From positions 248,001 through 312,000 of the forward strand of contig NZ_PVTS01000002.1 of assembly GCF_003003035.1 (NCBI RefSeq): a stretch of 64,000 bases of DNA, in the 5' to 3' direction. The notes beneath the pieces were generated by a model. It was not told the origin of the DNA. It searched no databases and saw nothing but the letters and a program-made list of their open reading frames with translations. How positions within the stretch are numbered: the first letter of the stretch is position 1; the number at the start of each line of letters is the position of its first letter. This stretch comes from Marinilabilia salmonicolor (GTDB taxonomy: Bacteria; Bacteroidota; Bacteroidia; Bacteroidales; Marinilabiliaceae). Below, one piece after another: positions 36,807 through 46,935 of the stretch. Made by a program: the position numbers and the translations under genes.

Positions 36807-37569
36807 ACTTAAAAAACAACAGCACCGCCGACAAAGCTATTACCACCGTCACAAAAATCCGGAATTCCCGTTCAGGAATAAAACGCACCAGGTATTTCCC
36901 TGTGACAGACCCCAGCCATACGGCCGGAAGCATCACAAAGTTTAGTTGCAGAGTGGCCGTCGAAATGGACTCCCAAACAAAAAAGTGCAAGGGTATTTTC
37001 AGAATATTCAAACTCAGATAAAATACTGCCCCGGTGGCGATAAAACTCTCTTTGGGCAATCGCATGGAGAGCAGGTAAAGATTAAAAATAGGCCCTGCAG
37101 CATTGCCGATCATGGTGGCAAATCCACCTGTCACTCCAAGTATTCTGGCAAACCAGTTTTTTCGTGTAAAACCATCCGGACCGCCGGAATAGTCACGATA
37201 AAAAATCAAACCCAGACATAACAACACAGAAACCCCGATCACATTGCGAAACTGATTATCGGAAATCATCTCCCCCACCACCAGCGCAATGACGATTCCG
37301 GCCAATGCATAGGGATACAGTTTTTTGATGTGCTCCCACCGCAAACTTTTGTAGTAATAACGAATGGCAAACAGATCGCCAAAAACCAGAAATGTGACCA
37401 AGAGGCCGGCAGAAGCCATTCCTCCGTAAAAATGTGCCAGTAACGGAATGGTGACCATGGCAATTCCCTTCAATCCGCTCTTGGAGACACCAACGAGCCA
37501 GGCACTGAATAAAGTCACCAACCAAATTCCCCAACTTGTATGTAAAGGATTAATAATCGATTCTATCAT
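36805..37569 (-). CDS. TauE/SafE-family sulfite exporter-like membrane protein
   Basis: 254 residues from the ATG at 37569 (MIESIINPLH); an upstream in-frame ATG would add 20 residues. About eight membrane segments; typical internal repeat with S-K-S-G-L-K-G and G-G-F-A-T-M-I-G-N-A-A-G-P. Members move sulfite, sulfoacetate or other organic anions. Its TAG stop (36805-36807) lies in the terminal repeat of the adjacent element, so the present C-terminus may have been fixed by insertion. Confidence 0.82.
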   Translation of the reverse strand: MIESIINPLHTSWGIWLVTLFSAWLVGVSKSGLKGIAMVTIPLLAHFYGGMASAGLLVTFLVFGDLFAIRYYYKSLRWEHIKKLYPYALAGIVIALVVGEMISDNQFRNVIGVSVLLCLGLIFYRDYSGGPDGFTRKNWFARILGVTGGFATMIGNAAGPIFNLYLLSMRLPKESFIATGAVFYLSLNILKIPLHFFVWESISTATLQLNFVMLPAVWLGSVTGKYLVRFIPEREFRIFVTVVIALSAVLLFFK

Positions 37570-37726
37570 GCTGCAAAGAAACGAAAAAAAGAGCAGAGAA
37601 GATGGAGGGAAGAGCATGGAGCCATACATGGGGAAGTGAAGTCATAAGCAGGCCAACTGCACATCCATGAAATGTGTGTTAAACATTTACCATCCACCGT
37701 TTCCGGCGAGTCTAAAATATAAAGCC

Positions 37727-38080
37727 CTATTTTTTCTGATTTTGCTCCTCAATAAGCCTCTCTAACCATTCAATAAGTTCATCCAGATAGGACACTATAA
37801 TCTCCCAAACTATTTCATGATCAACGCCAAAATACTCATGAACAATTCTATTTCGAAAACCCCTGATTCTTTTCCACTCAATCTCCGGATTCTGAATTTT
37901 AAAATCATCATCAATACGGTTTGCAGCCTCCCCGATTATCTCAAAATTACGAACAACTGCATCAACTGTTTTTTCATCTGATATAAACTGCTCATAACTA
38001 TACTAAAGGGTATAACGTTTAATCTTGAGGGCAGATTGAAACATATCATCCAAAAGCAATACTATATCCCGTCTATACAA
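37727..38080 (-). pseudogene. hepT: HEPN toxin (HepT), interrupted by a stop
   Basis: In one frame from a possible TTG at 38080 to TAG at 37727-37729 the sequence reads as a DUF86/HepT protein: RRDIVLLLDDMFQSALKIK, then RYTL, an in-frame TAG (38003-38005), then YSYEQFISDEKTVDAVVRN, EIIGEAANRI and the HEPN active motif R-N-R-I-V-H-E-Y. The start overlaps the 3' end of the mntA gene, the usual arrangement of HepT/MntA pairs. No start codon follows the stop near the N-terminus, so the toxin is probably inactive. A single base change could restore it. Confidence 0.8.
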
Positions 38081-38363
38081 AAACTAAATCAGAATTAATT
38101 GATTTAAGGTACTTCTCTTTTATCCAATTTCTGGAAACCAAATCAACTTTCATCCCTGTAATATCCTCCAGCTCATCAGCTAGATCAATAAACCTGATAC
38201 CGATTTTCCCTGTAAAATCTACAAGAATATCCAGGTCACTGGATTTGTTCTGTTCGCTCCTCGAAAAAGAACCAAAAATCCCCAGTGATTTAATCGGATA
38301 GTCTTTGTACAACCTGCTTTTATGACTATTCAGCTTTTCTATTATTTCCTGTAATGAAATCAT
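38073..38363 (-). CDS. mntA: MntA-type nucleotidyltransferase antitoxin
   Basis: 96 residues from the ATG at 38363 (MISLQEIIEKL); the longer frame adds three residues. Minimal nucleotidyltransferase motif G-S-F-S-R-S-E-Q-N-K-S-S-D-L-D-I-L gives the expected GS(x)10D(x)D spacing. In characterised pairs, MntA silences HepT by AMPylating the tyrosine of its R-x4-H-x-Y motif. Its partner here carries a nonsense codon, so this antitoxin appears orphaned. Confidence 0.8.
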   Translation of the reverse strand: MISLQEIIEKLNSHKSRLYKDYPIKSLGIFGSFSRSEQNKSSDLDILVDFTGKIGIRFIDLADELEDITGMKVDLVSRNWIKEKYLKSINSDLVFV

Positions 38364-38484
38364 ATTACACAAAATTAAAATTTTCAGTTAATAAATGAGA
38401 ACTTTCTGGTTTTCAAATCCCCTCATTTTCTACTAATATTTTGCGCTATCTATTCAAAAAAAAGAAACTTTTCAATTCATAACT

Positions 38485-39195
38485 CTACCTCACCAACTCG
38501 CGGATAACTTTCGAAGCAGCCATCAGACCAAAGAATGCAGGCATATAAGAAATAGTGCCTACAGTAGTCAGCTTATTTCGTTCGCCTTCGGTATGAACAA
38601 CGGCAGACTGATGCACCGGCTCGGGGCTGAAAACCACATCAAATCCATTTTTAATATTAAACTTAGTCAGTCTTTTGCGAACCATTCGCGCCAACTTACA
38701 ATGGTATGATTTACTGATGTCGGCCATCTCCACTTTCTCGGGGTTGAGTTTACCTCCTGCCCCCATTGAAGAAATCAGTCGTTGGCCATGATGCACCGCT
38801 GAAACAATCAACAGGACTTTCGGTGTTAAGGAATCAATGGCATCCACCACATAATCGAAAGGTTGTTTCAATAAATCATCAAAATCCTCACCTGTGTGAA
38901 AAAAACCTCTCGGATGCAATATAACTTCGGGATTGATGGCTTGGAGCCGCTCCACCATCACGTCGGTTTTTGGCATTCCCTGCGTGGCTTCCAGAGCCGG
39001 TAATTGCCGGTTTCGATTTGAAGGCTGCACCACATCCCCGTCAATAATGGTAAGTTCACCAACTCCTGCACGCACCAGCATTTCGGCACACCAGGAGCCG
39101 ACACCTCCAAGTCCCGCAACCAGCACGTGAGCTTTATTTAGCTTTGTAACATTTTCTTTTCCGACAAGCAGTTCGGTCCGTTCCAGCCACTCCAT
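38485..39195 (-). CDS. tcdA: tRNA threonylcarbamoyladenosine dehydratase
   Basis: 236 residues, ThiF/E1-like. Starts E-W-L-E-R-T-E-L-L-V-G, then the nucleotide-binding A-G-L-G-G-V-G-S-W-C-A-E-M-L (about 27-40), I-D-G-D, N-R-N-R-Q and V-D-A-I-D-S-L-x-P-K. This set is characteristic of TcdA (CsdL), which closes the cyclic form of t6A37 in tRNAs. Slightly shorter than the E. coli protein. It precedes the hepT/mntA remnant with no functional link visible. Confidence 0.88.
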   Translation of the reverse strand: MEWLERTELLVGKENVTKLNKAHVLVAGLGGVGSWCAEMLVRAGVGELTIIDGDVVQPSNRNRQLPALEATQGMPKTDVMVERLQAINPEVILHPRGFFHTGEDFDDLLKQPFDYVVDAIDSLTPKVLLIVSAVHHGQRLISSMGAGGKLNPEKVEMADISKSYHCKLARMVRKRLTKFNIKNGFDVVFSPEPVHQSAVVHTEGERNKLTTVGTISYMPAFFGLMAASKVIRELVR

Positions 39196-39276
39196 AATTT
39201 TTTATTTTTTCAAGTGGTGCCAAAGATAATAGATCGTTAGATTTTTAGAAGTTAGAGATGAGACAAAATGATGAAT

Positions 39277-39951
39277 TCAACTACGCTTCAGTGCAGGAAT
39301 CAGCTGCTCCCCATTTTTACTGATGGCTTCTTCAAGTACCTTCACAGAAATCCCCCGGATATCTGCAGCCTTATCATACAAAGCCACGATAGATTTGTTG
39401 GTATGATCGGTCTCCAAAAAAAAACGATCTTCCGGAATCTGACGAAAAGATTCGGCCGCTTTATTGGAAGGATAAAGAATTTTTGGCCCGAAAGAGAGAT
39501 AAAACCCGGCCTTAATCAGCTGTTCCATCTCCTGAGGATGACCGTTAAAACCATGAATAATCCAGGGCTGGGCGGGGTTCATGGTTTTTCGAAGATTCAG
39601 CACCTCATTGTTTGCTTTAACCGAATGGATGATGAGCGGTTTATTCACAGCTTCAGAAATCTCTATTTGCCAGCAGAATAAGCGTTTCTGGACATCCATG
39701 GGTGGCCCCTTCAATTTATCCAGTCCGGCTTCGCCAATGGCGACAACCCGATTGAAATGTGCGGCTTCTCTTACATGCTCCAGAAGTTTCTCCGGATCGT
39801 TGCCCTGAATATACCAGGGATGGATTCCATAAGAAAGATAGATCCCCTCCTGATAATCGCAAACGGGCTCCGGAGCAACGCAGCTGACAATAGCATCGAT
39901 CTCAACCGATTCTTCAGGCCAGGTATGGGTATGAAAATCAAGGTATCGCAT
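39277..39951 (-). CDS. TatD-family metal-dependent hydrolase
   Basis: 224 residues. Metal-ligand motifs of the TatD barrel are present: FHTH (His7, His9), G-E-A-G-L-D, I-I-H-S, I-I-H-G-F-N-G, and E-T-D-H near the C-terminus. The family includes 3'-5' DNA exonucleases. It is shorter than typical TatD (about 260) and belongs to the compact Bacteroidota branch. Same strand as tcdA, 81 bp upstream of it. Confidence 0.85.
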   Translation of the reverse strand: MRYLDFHTHTWPEESVEIDAIVSCVAPEPVCDYQEGIYLSYGIHPWYIQGNDPEKLLEHVREAAHFNRVVAIGEAGLDKLKGPPMDVQKRLFCWQIEISEAVNKPLIIHSVKANNEVLNLRKTMNPAQPWIIHGFNGHPQEMEQLIKAGFYLSFGPKILYPSNKAAESFRQIPEDRFFLETDHTNKSIVALYDKAADIRGISVKVLEEAISKNGEQLIPALKRS

Positions 39952-39977
39952 AGGTCTGGCTTTGAAGGTTAACCAAA

Positions 39978-40023
39978 ACGGGCAGGAAATAGTTTAATGA
40001 AACAAAAAACTTAACCTGCCCGT
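39978..40023 (-). terminator. Terminator of the alpha-2-macroglobulin gene
   Basis: Stem ACGGGCAGG / CCTGCCCGT with a long loop (about 28 nt); on the minus strand it ends CCCGTTTTGG, a weak T run. Confidence 0.6.
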
Positions 40024-40033
40024 GTAATATCAT

Positions 40034-43000
40034 TTATGGTTTTATAACCTCAACTACAGAACCTCCTAGCCTTGCTCTGACATCCCGATTGTACATAGCC
40101 TCGCAACTTACCGGCGGTAAATAATACTGCCCCGGGAAAGCTGCGTGGACAACAACCACAAATTGCTTGGTTTCGCCGGCATCCAAATCAAAATACGACA
40201 TTACCCGGTCGTCCCGGATATCCCGATAATCAGGAATGTCCTTTTCATGCACTGCATTCCCCTCCAGTCGGGTATTTCTTATCTCCCATCCTGAAGGAAT
40301 CAACTGAGTAAGTGCCAGATTCTCAACATCTCCGGATGTCCCGGGATTGCTCACACGCACAACATACAGAAAATCCGTACCTTGTTCAATATTCTCCGGA
40401 TTAATACGACTACCGTCCATGGTCTGAAATGAAGTTTCCATCCGAAGGTTCTCCGAAAAAGAGGAAGAATCAATCCCAGCGGGAGTGCCTGTCACAATAA
40501 GCGTTGCAAACAACTCATCGTCAGTGTCATTGGCAACCTTTACTGAACCATCACGCACCTCACTCACTTCAATATCCCTCTGAGAAACGGCCTTATCAGA
40601 CCCAATGGTCATCTCATCACCCGAATTCACACTGTAGGTATATTGCAGCGACTCCCCTGCCATGTGCTGACCGGAAAAATTAACAATACTCATCAAAGCC
40701 CATGCGGTGGTTTGCGTACTATACCAGTTTTGACTACTCAGTCTTTTTGCGGCTTCACGAACCATTGGAAACGCAGTCTCTCTCCTGTCCAGCAGTGTTA
40801 GTGCGTTGATTAGAATCGCTTTATCCCGCAAAGGTGACCCATAGGTACGGTAAACAACCTTAGCTTCATCGGAATCGACACCACCATCCATCAATTCAAC
40901 AGCCACTTCCTGCATACCGGATATGGAATAAGCGGATGCCAAAAGCCAACGAGCCTGCAAGATTAGATTTTCCTGCTGTCGCAATCGGTTCATCGCCCCT
41001 ACAACGGGTTCTCCGGCCAGTGCAAGCGTAAACAAGCGATATGCCTGCAACATCTGCTCTGACCCCAAATAACCTGTTTCCGAATCAGGAAGCCAGGCTT
41101 TGGCCCGTTGCTTTTGCCATTTCAACCAGGCCGACTTCACGTTTGGCTTAACCATATATCCCTGTTTCTCGGCCTCCAACAGAAAATGTCCTGCATAAGA
41201 AGTGCCCCACTCGTTGGGATACGACTGACCGGGCCAATATGCAAATCCTCCCTCGGGAGTTTGATAGGAACTATAGCGATTCAATACACTTCCGATATTC
41301 TCCCGTGCCCGGGACTTTTGTTCCTCATTCATATCCACTATTTTGTCGAGATACAATTGAGGGAACCCCCCGGAAGTGATCTGTTCAATACAACCATGGG
41401 GATATTCAAGCAGATAGGAGAGCCTGGCGGTCAAATCCATTGGAGGAATAGCACTTACCTCCAACCGTATGGAGTTAGTCCCGGCAATTCCCGGCAACTC
41501 ATATTTTAAAGACCCTGATTCCTTTCCCTTCAAGCTCGTAAAAACAGTTTTCGTCACCGACGGATTAGGCATCCTAATCATCAGGCTTTTGGTGATTTCA
41601 TCTTTTCCCTGATTGCTGTTTGCCGAGATGACAAGTTGCGACATTCCGGTAACAGAACCGGTTTCCAGTTCAAAATAAACGGTCTGTTCACCAGGTTGGT
41701 CAAAGCTACGTTTCTGAGAGGTTTCACCCGATATCTTATAATGTTCCGATCCTTTCAAGGAAACCGTCACATCCCGTACTTTTTCATCAGTGACAAAAAT
41801 CGTCACCGGAAGCCAGAGTTTCTCCTGCGGCCCCATCACACGAGGCAGAGAGCTCCATACCATTACCGGCTTTTTCACCTTAACAGTTGTCTCTTCACTT
41901 CCGGTAGCGGCCCCGTTGGTTCCTATAACCATTACTCTGACCGAACCGGTATATTCAGGAACCGTAAATTTGTGCTTTTCAGAACCACGCTTCAAATGAA
42001 ACGGACCAAAAAAGCGGACCATCGGCTCAAAACGACGCATCTGATTCTGACTTCTGTCACCCGATAGTTCTCCGTCACCTCCAACGCTAAACAGCTGCTC
42101 AATTTTACCGCCAAAAGCACCAATCACCTCATCGTACAAATCCCAGGTTTTAATTCCCAGAGCCTGCCTTGCATTAAATCGCTGCCAGGGATCAGGCGTA
42201 GGGAAACCCGTCAAATCCAGCAAACCTTCGTCCACCACGGCAACCACATAATCAAAAGCTTCATTGTTTTTCTCACTCACCTCAATTTGGGCCTCACTGC
42301 CCGGCAGCCATGTATCTGATGTTTCAATTTGCGGTTCCAGTCTTGTTCCCGGATCCTCAACCAAAACCGGAACAACGCCATAAAGTCTGATGGGCCGGTT
42401 ATTTCCTGTTTGAGCATGCGGCTGAAGCAGCGTGACACTCACATAGATATTGGGACTCATCTCCGGTGTGGCTTTAAAAGAGAACCGAGTCTCTTTAGCT
42501 TCGGGTGAAATCCACCAGCTTTTAAGAATACGGGTTCCTGTTTCCACTGAAACCAGGGCACGTCCTTCTTCTGCCGATGGAAAAGTGACCACCACATCTT
42601 CACCCACTTTATAGTTCTTTTTATCGGTAGAGAAGATTAATTCGGATGCACTTTCTCCTCCCCTGGACTCACGAGCCCATCCCGGCCAGTCAACCCTGAC
42701 AGTGGCAGCAGTAGAGTGCCCGGAAGAAGCATTGGCAACCCTTATCAGGTATCGACCCCATTCAGGTTTATCAATGCGCAAATCAAAACTTGCTTTTCCG
42801 TTACCGGATGTGGTTACCATGCCATGATCAACCCTGTTGTTGCTGTGAAATGACACATAACGGCCCAGATCTTCATCTGATTTTTCCCACCACCAGCGCC
42901 ACTCTATTTTATATATGCTGTAGGTAAGATTCTGTCCACCAACCGGATTACCTTCGGCATCCACCGTCACCAGTTCTATGGCATGATCCTCATCGGTAAG

Positions 43001-45559
43001 CAGGAGTCCCCGATCGTCACCAGGTGGTGTACGCATTCCTGTATAAACATCATAGGGAGATAACGAAACCCGTTGTGAGGAAATACTGAAGGCGCCTCCC
43101 TCTTCAAAAACCCGTGAGGTAAGCTGAGCCGTCAGTTTTCCTGGAGCACGCTTATACGATGGCACTCTTTCCCGGAACGAAGCATTTCCCTTATCATTGA
43201 GAAGACCATCAAAAATAGTTACCTCGGAAGCATCCAGGCTACGGGTAGCATCATCAAAAATATATCCTGAGTAATCAGGAAAGGAGGTCTTTCGCTCCTT
43301 TACCGACATGCGCACATCTGCCCTGAGATCAGAGGCAGGAGAACCGTGTAACCATTCGGAATGAACAGAGAAATCTGTCGATACACCCGATTGTAATTCC
43401 TCTTCAGAAAAATCCAGATTTATCTTTAACCGGTTGGGCCTGATGGTTTCCACGCGCAATGTTTTTTCAAACACCACACCTCCCATCGAAATCCGGGCCA
43501 GCCACATCCCGGTGGGAGCCTCTTCAGATGTGAGGGTACGAAAGGTATAAAGCAAATTCCGTGGATGTGTACTTACCTGACGGTCAACCAATCTTCCGCG
43601 CGGATCGGTTAGCTCAAAAGTTACGGGGTGATTGGAAGACAAGGTTCCGGGACTACTTTCCACAGGCATAAATGAGACAAAAATAGAATCACCGGGGCGC
43701 CAAACTCCGCGCTCTCCAAAAATAAATCCACGCAATCCCTCCTTTACGGTTTCCCCGGCTACATCAAAACGATCCAGCGGCAAAGCCTCACCCTCATTGA
43801 GCTTAAGATACCCGCGTTGCTTGCCCTGTTTGGCCACAAGCAAAAACGGTGTCTCCTCAAAATTAAAAGCAGCAAAACCCTCTTTATCACTGATCTCTTT
43901 GCCCATAGACACCATCTGCAGATTAAACACTTCCACCTCCACTCCTTTGAGTGGTTCGGTATTGCGCAAGTCGGTAACAGTCACCAGCATCTCCCCATTG
44001 GTACCACGTTTGGCCATAATTCCCAAATTGGAAGCCAGCACATTGGTTGCCACCCAACGCTGACGAGTGTAGTAAGAATCGGAACATGGATCATCCCTGT
44101 CGTACCAGTTGTAGTTGGAGTTATAATTGTATGGATAAGTGGAATAGTAATCATCTGGCTCATCCCAAAACTCATCATCCGAATCAGACTTATTGCCAAT
44201 GGAAGGTTCCGATTCATCCCCTTCTGAACAGGCATAAATGGCATCCTCTTTTTCAAATCCCAACTCCACGCGATAAATTGCCCCAGGATCGGGTTGTACA
44301 AATTTCGAGAGATCAAGCGAAAAGGTATTCCATCGATTCAAGTCCAATGTGGGATCATTATCAATGTCAATGCGTTGTCTGTGAACCAACCGACCGGCAC
44401 GTTTTAATTGCGACTCTCCTCCAAGTTGGTTGATCTGAAGAAAATGTCCGATGTTGTGCTCATAAATCTTGATAATCCGGACTTTCACCGATTTGAGACT
44501 CACTGCTCTGAATGGCAGGTACAAACCATCTGAAAAAGGCATAATGGTTCCTTCTCCTAACAATTCAACCTGAGGCGCTTCAGTGGAAAAAGAAAATGAA
44601 AAAGCTCCTTTCCTGTTTAACTTTGTTCCGGCAACATTTGTGATTTCCGGCAATATCTTCAATGTCTGATTTCCCGTGACGGACTCTCCGGGATAAAGTT
44701 CCACCCTGTTGTTTTCGATATTCCAGTCAAGATCAACACCCTGCATCACAAAAAGTCCGGAAACATCCTGAGCCGGATCTATGGGGTCACTGAAGGTTAC
44801 CGTAATCACATTGCGAGGAGCAGACTCCATGCGGGCAGACACAATTTTGAAGTCATCGAGGGCAGGAATGGCAACCTCCAATTCACGATTATCGTCGGGC
44901 GATAACGGGCCCTCTGCAACTTCTATCAGCAATTCGTTCTCTGAACGGCCCCGGGACAAACCTGTCACCGACAGTTCATGAACCCTGCCATCAATGTGTG
45001 TCCATTCAGGGGACAACTCCGCTCCTTCGTATGTTACTGTTACATTTTTCTCTACCACTTCGTCAACAGCTACATCAGCCAGAGCCACGCGGGCAGTAAC
45101 TGTATAGGAATCATACTCGGACACCGAAACCGGCTGGATATTTTCCAGACTCAACCAGGCATTTTGCTGAACTGTGCGAAAGGTGAAGAAAAAGGATTCT
45201 TTCTCCCCGGGCAACAACCGGGGAAGATTTACCTCAACCTTAAACTCCTTCCCGGAAGGGAGCATCTCTTCAGGTTTAAAAACCAGGGTCCGGCTACCGA
45301 CCCAAACTGCTGAGCCTTTAACTGATGGAGAAATCTTTACAATTCCCTCCTGCACAACCTTGCCGGCCTCGGCGTTTGCCACCGAAGAGGAAAACTCCAC
45401 CATTACCGGAGAGGTGGAAGAAACCTGACCGGAAGTGAATGCACTAATTTTAGCATGAAATGGAGAATGCGCGGGCGCATCTTCTTTAACAGAAGATTCA
45501 CAACCCCAAAAAAGAACTGCGACAATCAGCATTGACGCCAGCGAAGTAAAAATTTTCAT
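40034..45559 (-). CDS. Alpha-2-macroglobulin family lipoprotein
   Basis: 1841 residues. N-terminal signal with a lipobox-like LFWGC (Cys20), so probably anchored to a membrane. The long beta-sandwich (MG) region spans about 30-1100, with an acidic, Tyr/Asn-rich insert near 450-500 (DSDDEFWDEPDDYY...). The thioester motif GCIEQ (Cys1390) is intact, within the alpha-helical domain that ends near 1650, and the receptor-binding-like domain follows. Bacterial homologues trap proteases covalently; an E. coli form works beside PBP1C. Here pbpC is 25 kb away. Single gene with its own terminator. Confidence 0.9.
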   Translation of the reverse strand: MKIFTSLASMLIVAVLFWGCESSVKEDAPAHSPFHAKISAFTSGQVSSTSPVMVEFSSSVANAEAGKVVQEGIVKISPSVKGSAVWVGSRTLVFKPEEMLPSGKEFKVEVNLPRLLPGEKESFFFTFRTVQQNAWLSLENIQPVSVSEYDSYTVTARVALADVAVDEVVEKNVTVTYEGAELSPEWTHIDGRVHELSVTGLSRGRSENELLIEVAEGPLSPDDNRELEVAIPALDDFKIVSARMESAPRNVITVTFSDPIDPAQDVSGLFVMQGVDLDWNIENNRVELYPGESVTGNQTLKILPEITNVAGTKLNRKGAFSFSFSTEAPQVELLGEGTIMPFSDGLYLPFRAVSLKSVKVRIIKIYEHNIGHFLQINQLGGESQLKRAGRLVHRQRIDIDNDPTLDLNRWNTFSLDLSKFVQPDPGAIYRVELGFEKEDAIYACSEGDESEPSIGNKSDSDDEFWDEPDDYYSTYPYNYNSNYNWYDRDDPCSDSYYTRQRWVATNVLASNLGIMAKRGTNGEMLVTVTDLRNTEPLKGVEVEVFNLQMVSMGKEISDKEGFAAFNFEETPFLLVAKQGKQRGYLKLNEGEALPLDRFDVAGETVKEGLRGFIFGERGVWRPGDSIFVSFMPVESSPGTLSSNHPVTFELTDPRGRLVDRQVSTHPRNLLYTFRTLTSEEAPTGMWLARISMGGVVFEKTLRVETIRPNRLKINLDFSEEELQSGVSTDFSVHSEWLHGSPASDLRADVRMSVKERKTSFPDYSGYIFDDATRSLDASEVTIFDGLLNDKGNASFRERVPSYKRAPGKLTAQLTSRVFEEGGAFSISSQRVSLSPYDVYTGMRTPPGDDRGLLLTDEDHAIELVTVDAEGNPVGGQNLTYSIYKIEWRWWWEKSDEDLGRYVSFHSNNRVDHGMVTTSGNGKASFDLRIDKPEWGRYLIRVANASSGHSTAATVRVDWPGWARESRGGESASELIFSTDKKNYKVGEDVVVTFPSAEEGRALVSVETGTRILKSWWISPEAKETRFSFKATPEMSPNIYVSVTLLQPHAQTGNNRPIRLYGVVPVLVEDPGTRLEPQIETSDTWLPGSEAQIEVSEKNNEAFDYVVAVVDEGLLDLTGFPTPDPWQRFNARQALGIKTWDLYDEVIGAFGGKIEQLFSVGGDGELSGDRSQNQMRRFEPMVRFFGPFHLKRGSEKHKFTVPEYTGSVRVMVIGTNGAATGSEETTVKVKKPVMVWSSLPRVMGPQEKLWLPVTIFVTDEKVRDVTVSLKGSEHYKISGETSQKRSFDQPGEQTVYFELETGSVTGMSQLVISANSNQGKDEITKSLMIRMPNPSVTKTVFTSLKGKESGSLKYELPGIAGTNSIRLEVSAIPPMDLTARLSYLLEYPHGCIEQITSGGFPQLYLDKIVDMNEEQKSRARENIGSVLNRYSSYQTPEGGFAYWPGQSYPNEWGTSYAGHFLLEAEKQGYMVKPNVKSAWLKWQKQRAKAWLPDSETGYLGSEQMLQAYRLFTLALAGEPVVGAMNRLRQQENLILQARWLLASAYSISGMQEVAVELMDGGVDSDEAKVVYRTYGSPLRDKAILINALTLLDRRETAFPMVREAAKRLSSQNWYSTQTTAWALMSIVNFSGQHMAGESLQYTYSVNSGDEMTIGSDKAVSQRDIEVSEVRDGSVKVANDTDDELFATLIVTGTPAGIDSSSFSENLRMETSFQTMDGSRINPENIEQGTDFLYVVRVSNPGTSGDVENLALTQLIPSGWEIRNTRLEGNAVHEKDIPDYRDIRDDRVMSYFDLDAGETKQFVVVVHAAFPGQYYLPPVSCEAMYNRDVRARLGGSVVEVIKP

Positions 45560-45687
45560 AGGGACAGAGTTCCTTTAAATCTGATTTATCCATGAATAAA
45601 TTGTAATGAGTTGTACAAACTCGTTCCAAATCACATATAAATCAGGTTGAATTAATAATTGAATATAAAATACAATCGTGATACCTA

Positions 45688-46788
45688 TTAGTCTTGCGAA
45701 AAGTCATCTTCTACAACCGCCCACCCCATCAGATCAGATAGATAAGCCGTAAGTTCAGCGGCATTTTTCTGATGCTGGGCCACGGTAGGATGCGAATCAA
45801 TACCAATTCCCAAATCGCCTGTTTGGGGGGACATTTCAAAAAAGGTAACAGAGCCCCTTCCTTTGTCATTGGCCGTATCCACAATATATTTGAGATAACC
45901 CCTCACCTCATTCAGTACATCTCCATTCATCATAGGCCCAAGCAGACAAACAATTTGAGGCTGATGGTATTTGGATTGAATGATATCCAGCAAACGCAGG
46001 TAGTTATCCACATACAATACTGAATCTCCCCCAATGGTGCTAAAATCATTGGTTCCAAGATTGATGCAAAACACATCGGGTTGCCTGGCAAAATCATATT
46101 TAGGAAAATCCTCGTACAAAAATATGCGGTCATAACGATTGGTCATACAATCGGAATTTCCTTCTGCGGGTCCGTCATAATTGCGATATACCCCGATACC
46201 TGACTTTGAAACAGAGATATGCCGGGCATATAAATTTCTGGCAGTTATGGCAGCATAAGTCAGATAATGATTTTCTGTCTCCGGTCCAAAAGTATCTCCA
46301 TTCAGTCCTTCGTTTCCATAACCGCAGGTGATGGAATTGCCAATGAACTCAATAAGGCGGTCCTGTTTGGTAAAGAGTGGTTTCAAGGTTGCCCCCGATT
46401 CAAGCTCAAAACCTCTAAAGGTTGTTTTGCCAAAGCTGACTTCCGTGCGTTTAAAAAGTTCTATCTCATGATTTGTCCCAGTCAGTCCTTCCGCCAATAC
46501 GTAAGCATGTTTTCCTTTAGCTGTATGAATTGTTCGTAACACTTCACCGTCCAAAATAACATTGTAGAAGTTTTCCCCTTTCTCATCCTCCAGTATGGCA
46601 ATGATAAGGCCTCCGTCAAAACAAGCCCTGATACTCACTCCGGAATAAGCAAAAGATGGAGCTTCAGGGTTTGAAAAATCGATACGCCCTGTATATTCAA
46701 TCAGAGCGTTACGTGCAGAAATACGGCTTTGAGCATTAAGCAAAAAACCGATCATTGAAAACATAAAAATCAGAAATATTTTTTTCAT
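45688..46788 (-). CDS. Carbohydrate esterase, CE2-like (SGNH)
   Basis: 366 residues from the ATG at 46788 (MKKIFLIFMF), with a signal peptide ending near LNAQ. An N-terminal jelly roll (about 25-125) precedes an SGNH hydrolase with FIGNSITCGYG (nucleophile Ser), LGTNDF and DSHPTVAQHQ (Asp/His). This two-domain order is that of CE2 acetyl esterases, which remove acetyl groups from xylan and related glycans. It is divergent from the DUF6377 regulator gene, 147 bp apart, so the regulator may control it. Confidence 0.82.
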   Translation of the reverse strand: MKKIFLIFMFSMIGFLLNAQSRISARNALIEYTGRIDFSNPEAPSFAYSGVSIRACFDGGLIIAILEDEKGENFYNVILDGEVLRTIHTAKGKHAYVLAEGLTGTNHEIELFKRTEVSFGKTTFRGFELESGATLKPLFTKQDRLIEFIGNSITCGYGNEGLNGDTFGPETENHYLTYAAITARNLYARHISVSKSGIGVYRNYDGPAEGNSDCMTNRYDRIFLYEDFPKYDFARQPDVFCINLGTNDFSTIGGDSVLYVDNYLRLLDIIQSKYHQPQIVCLLGPMMNGDVLNEVRGYLKYIVDTANDKGRGSVTFFEMSPQTGDLGIGIDSHPTVAQHQKNAAELTAYLSDLMGWAVVEDDFSQD

Positions 46789-46935
46789 TAAGGTCACCTT
46801 TTCATTTGACCAACTAAAGTACAACAAATCGATGAAAGTTTGATGTTTGGCTTGAAGAGATCATCAACCCGCCATGACTTTTGTCCAATTTTATTAATTT
46901 TACAGTTCATAATCAAAAGGCAAACATTAAAAGCC

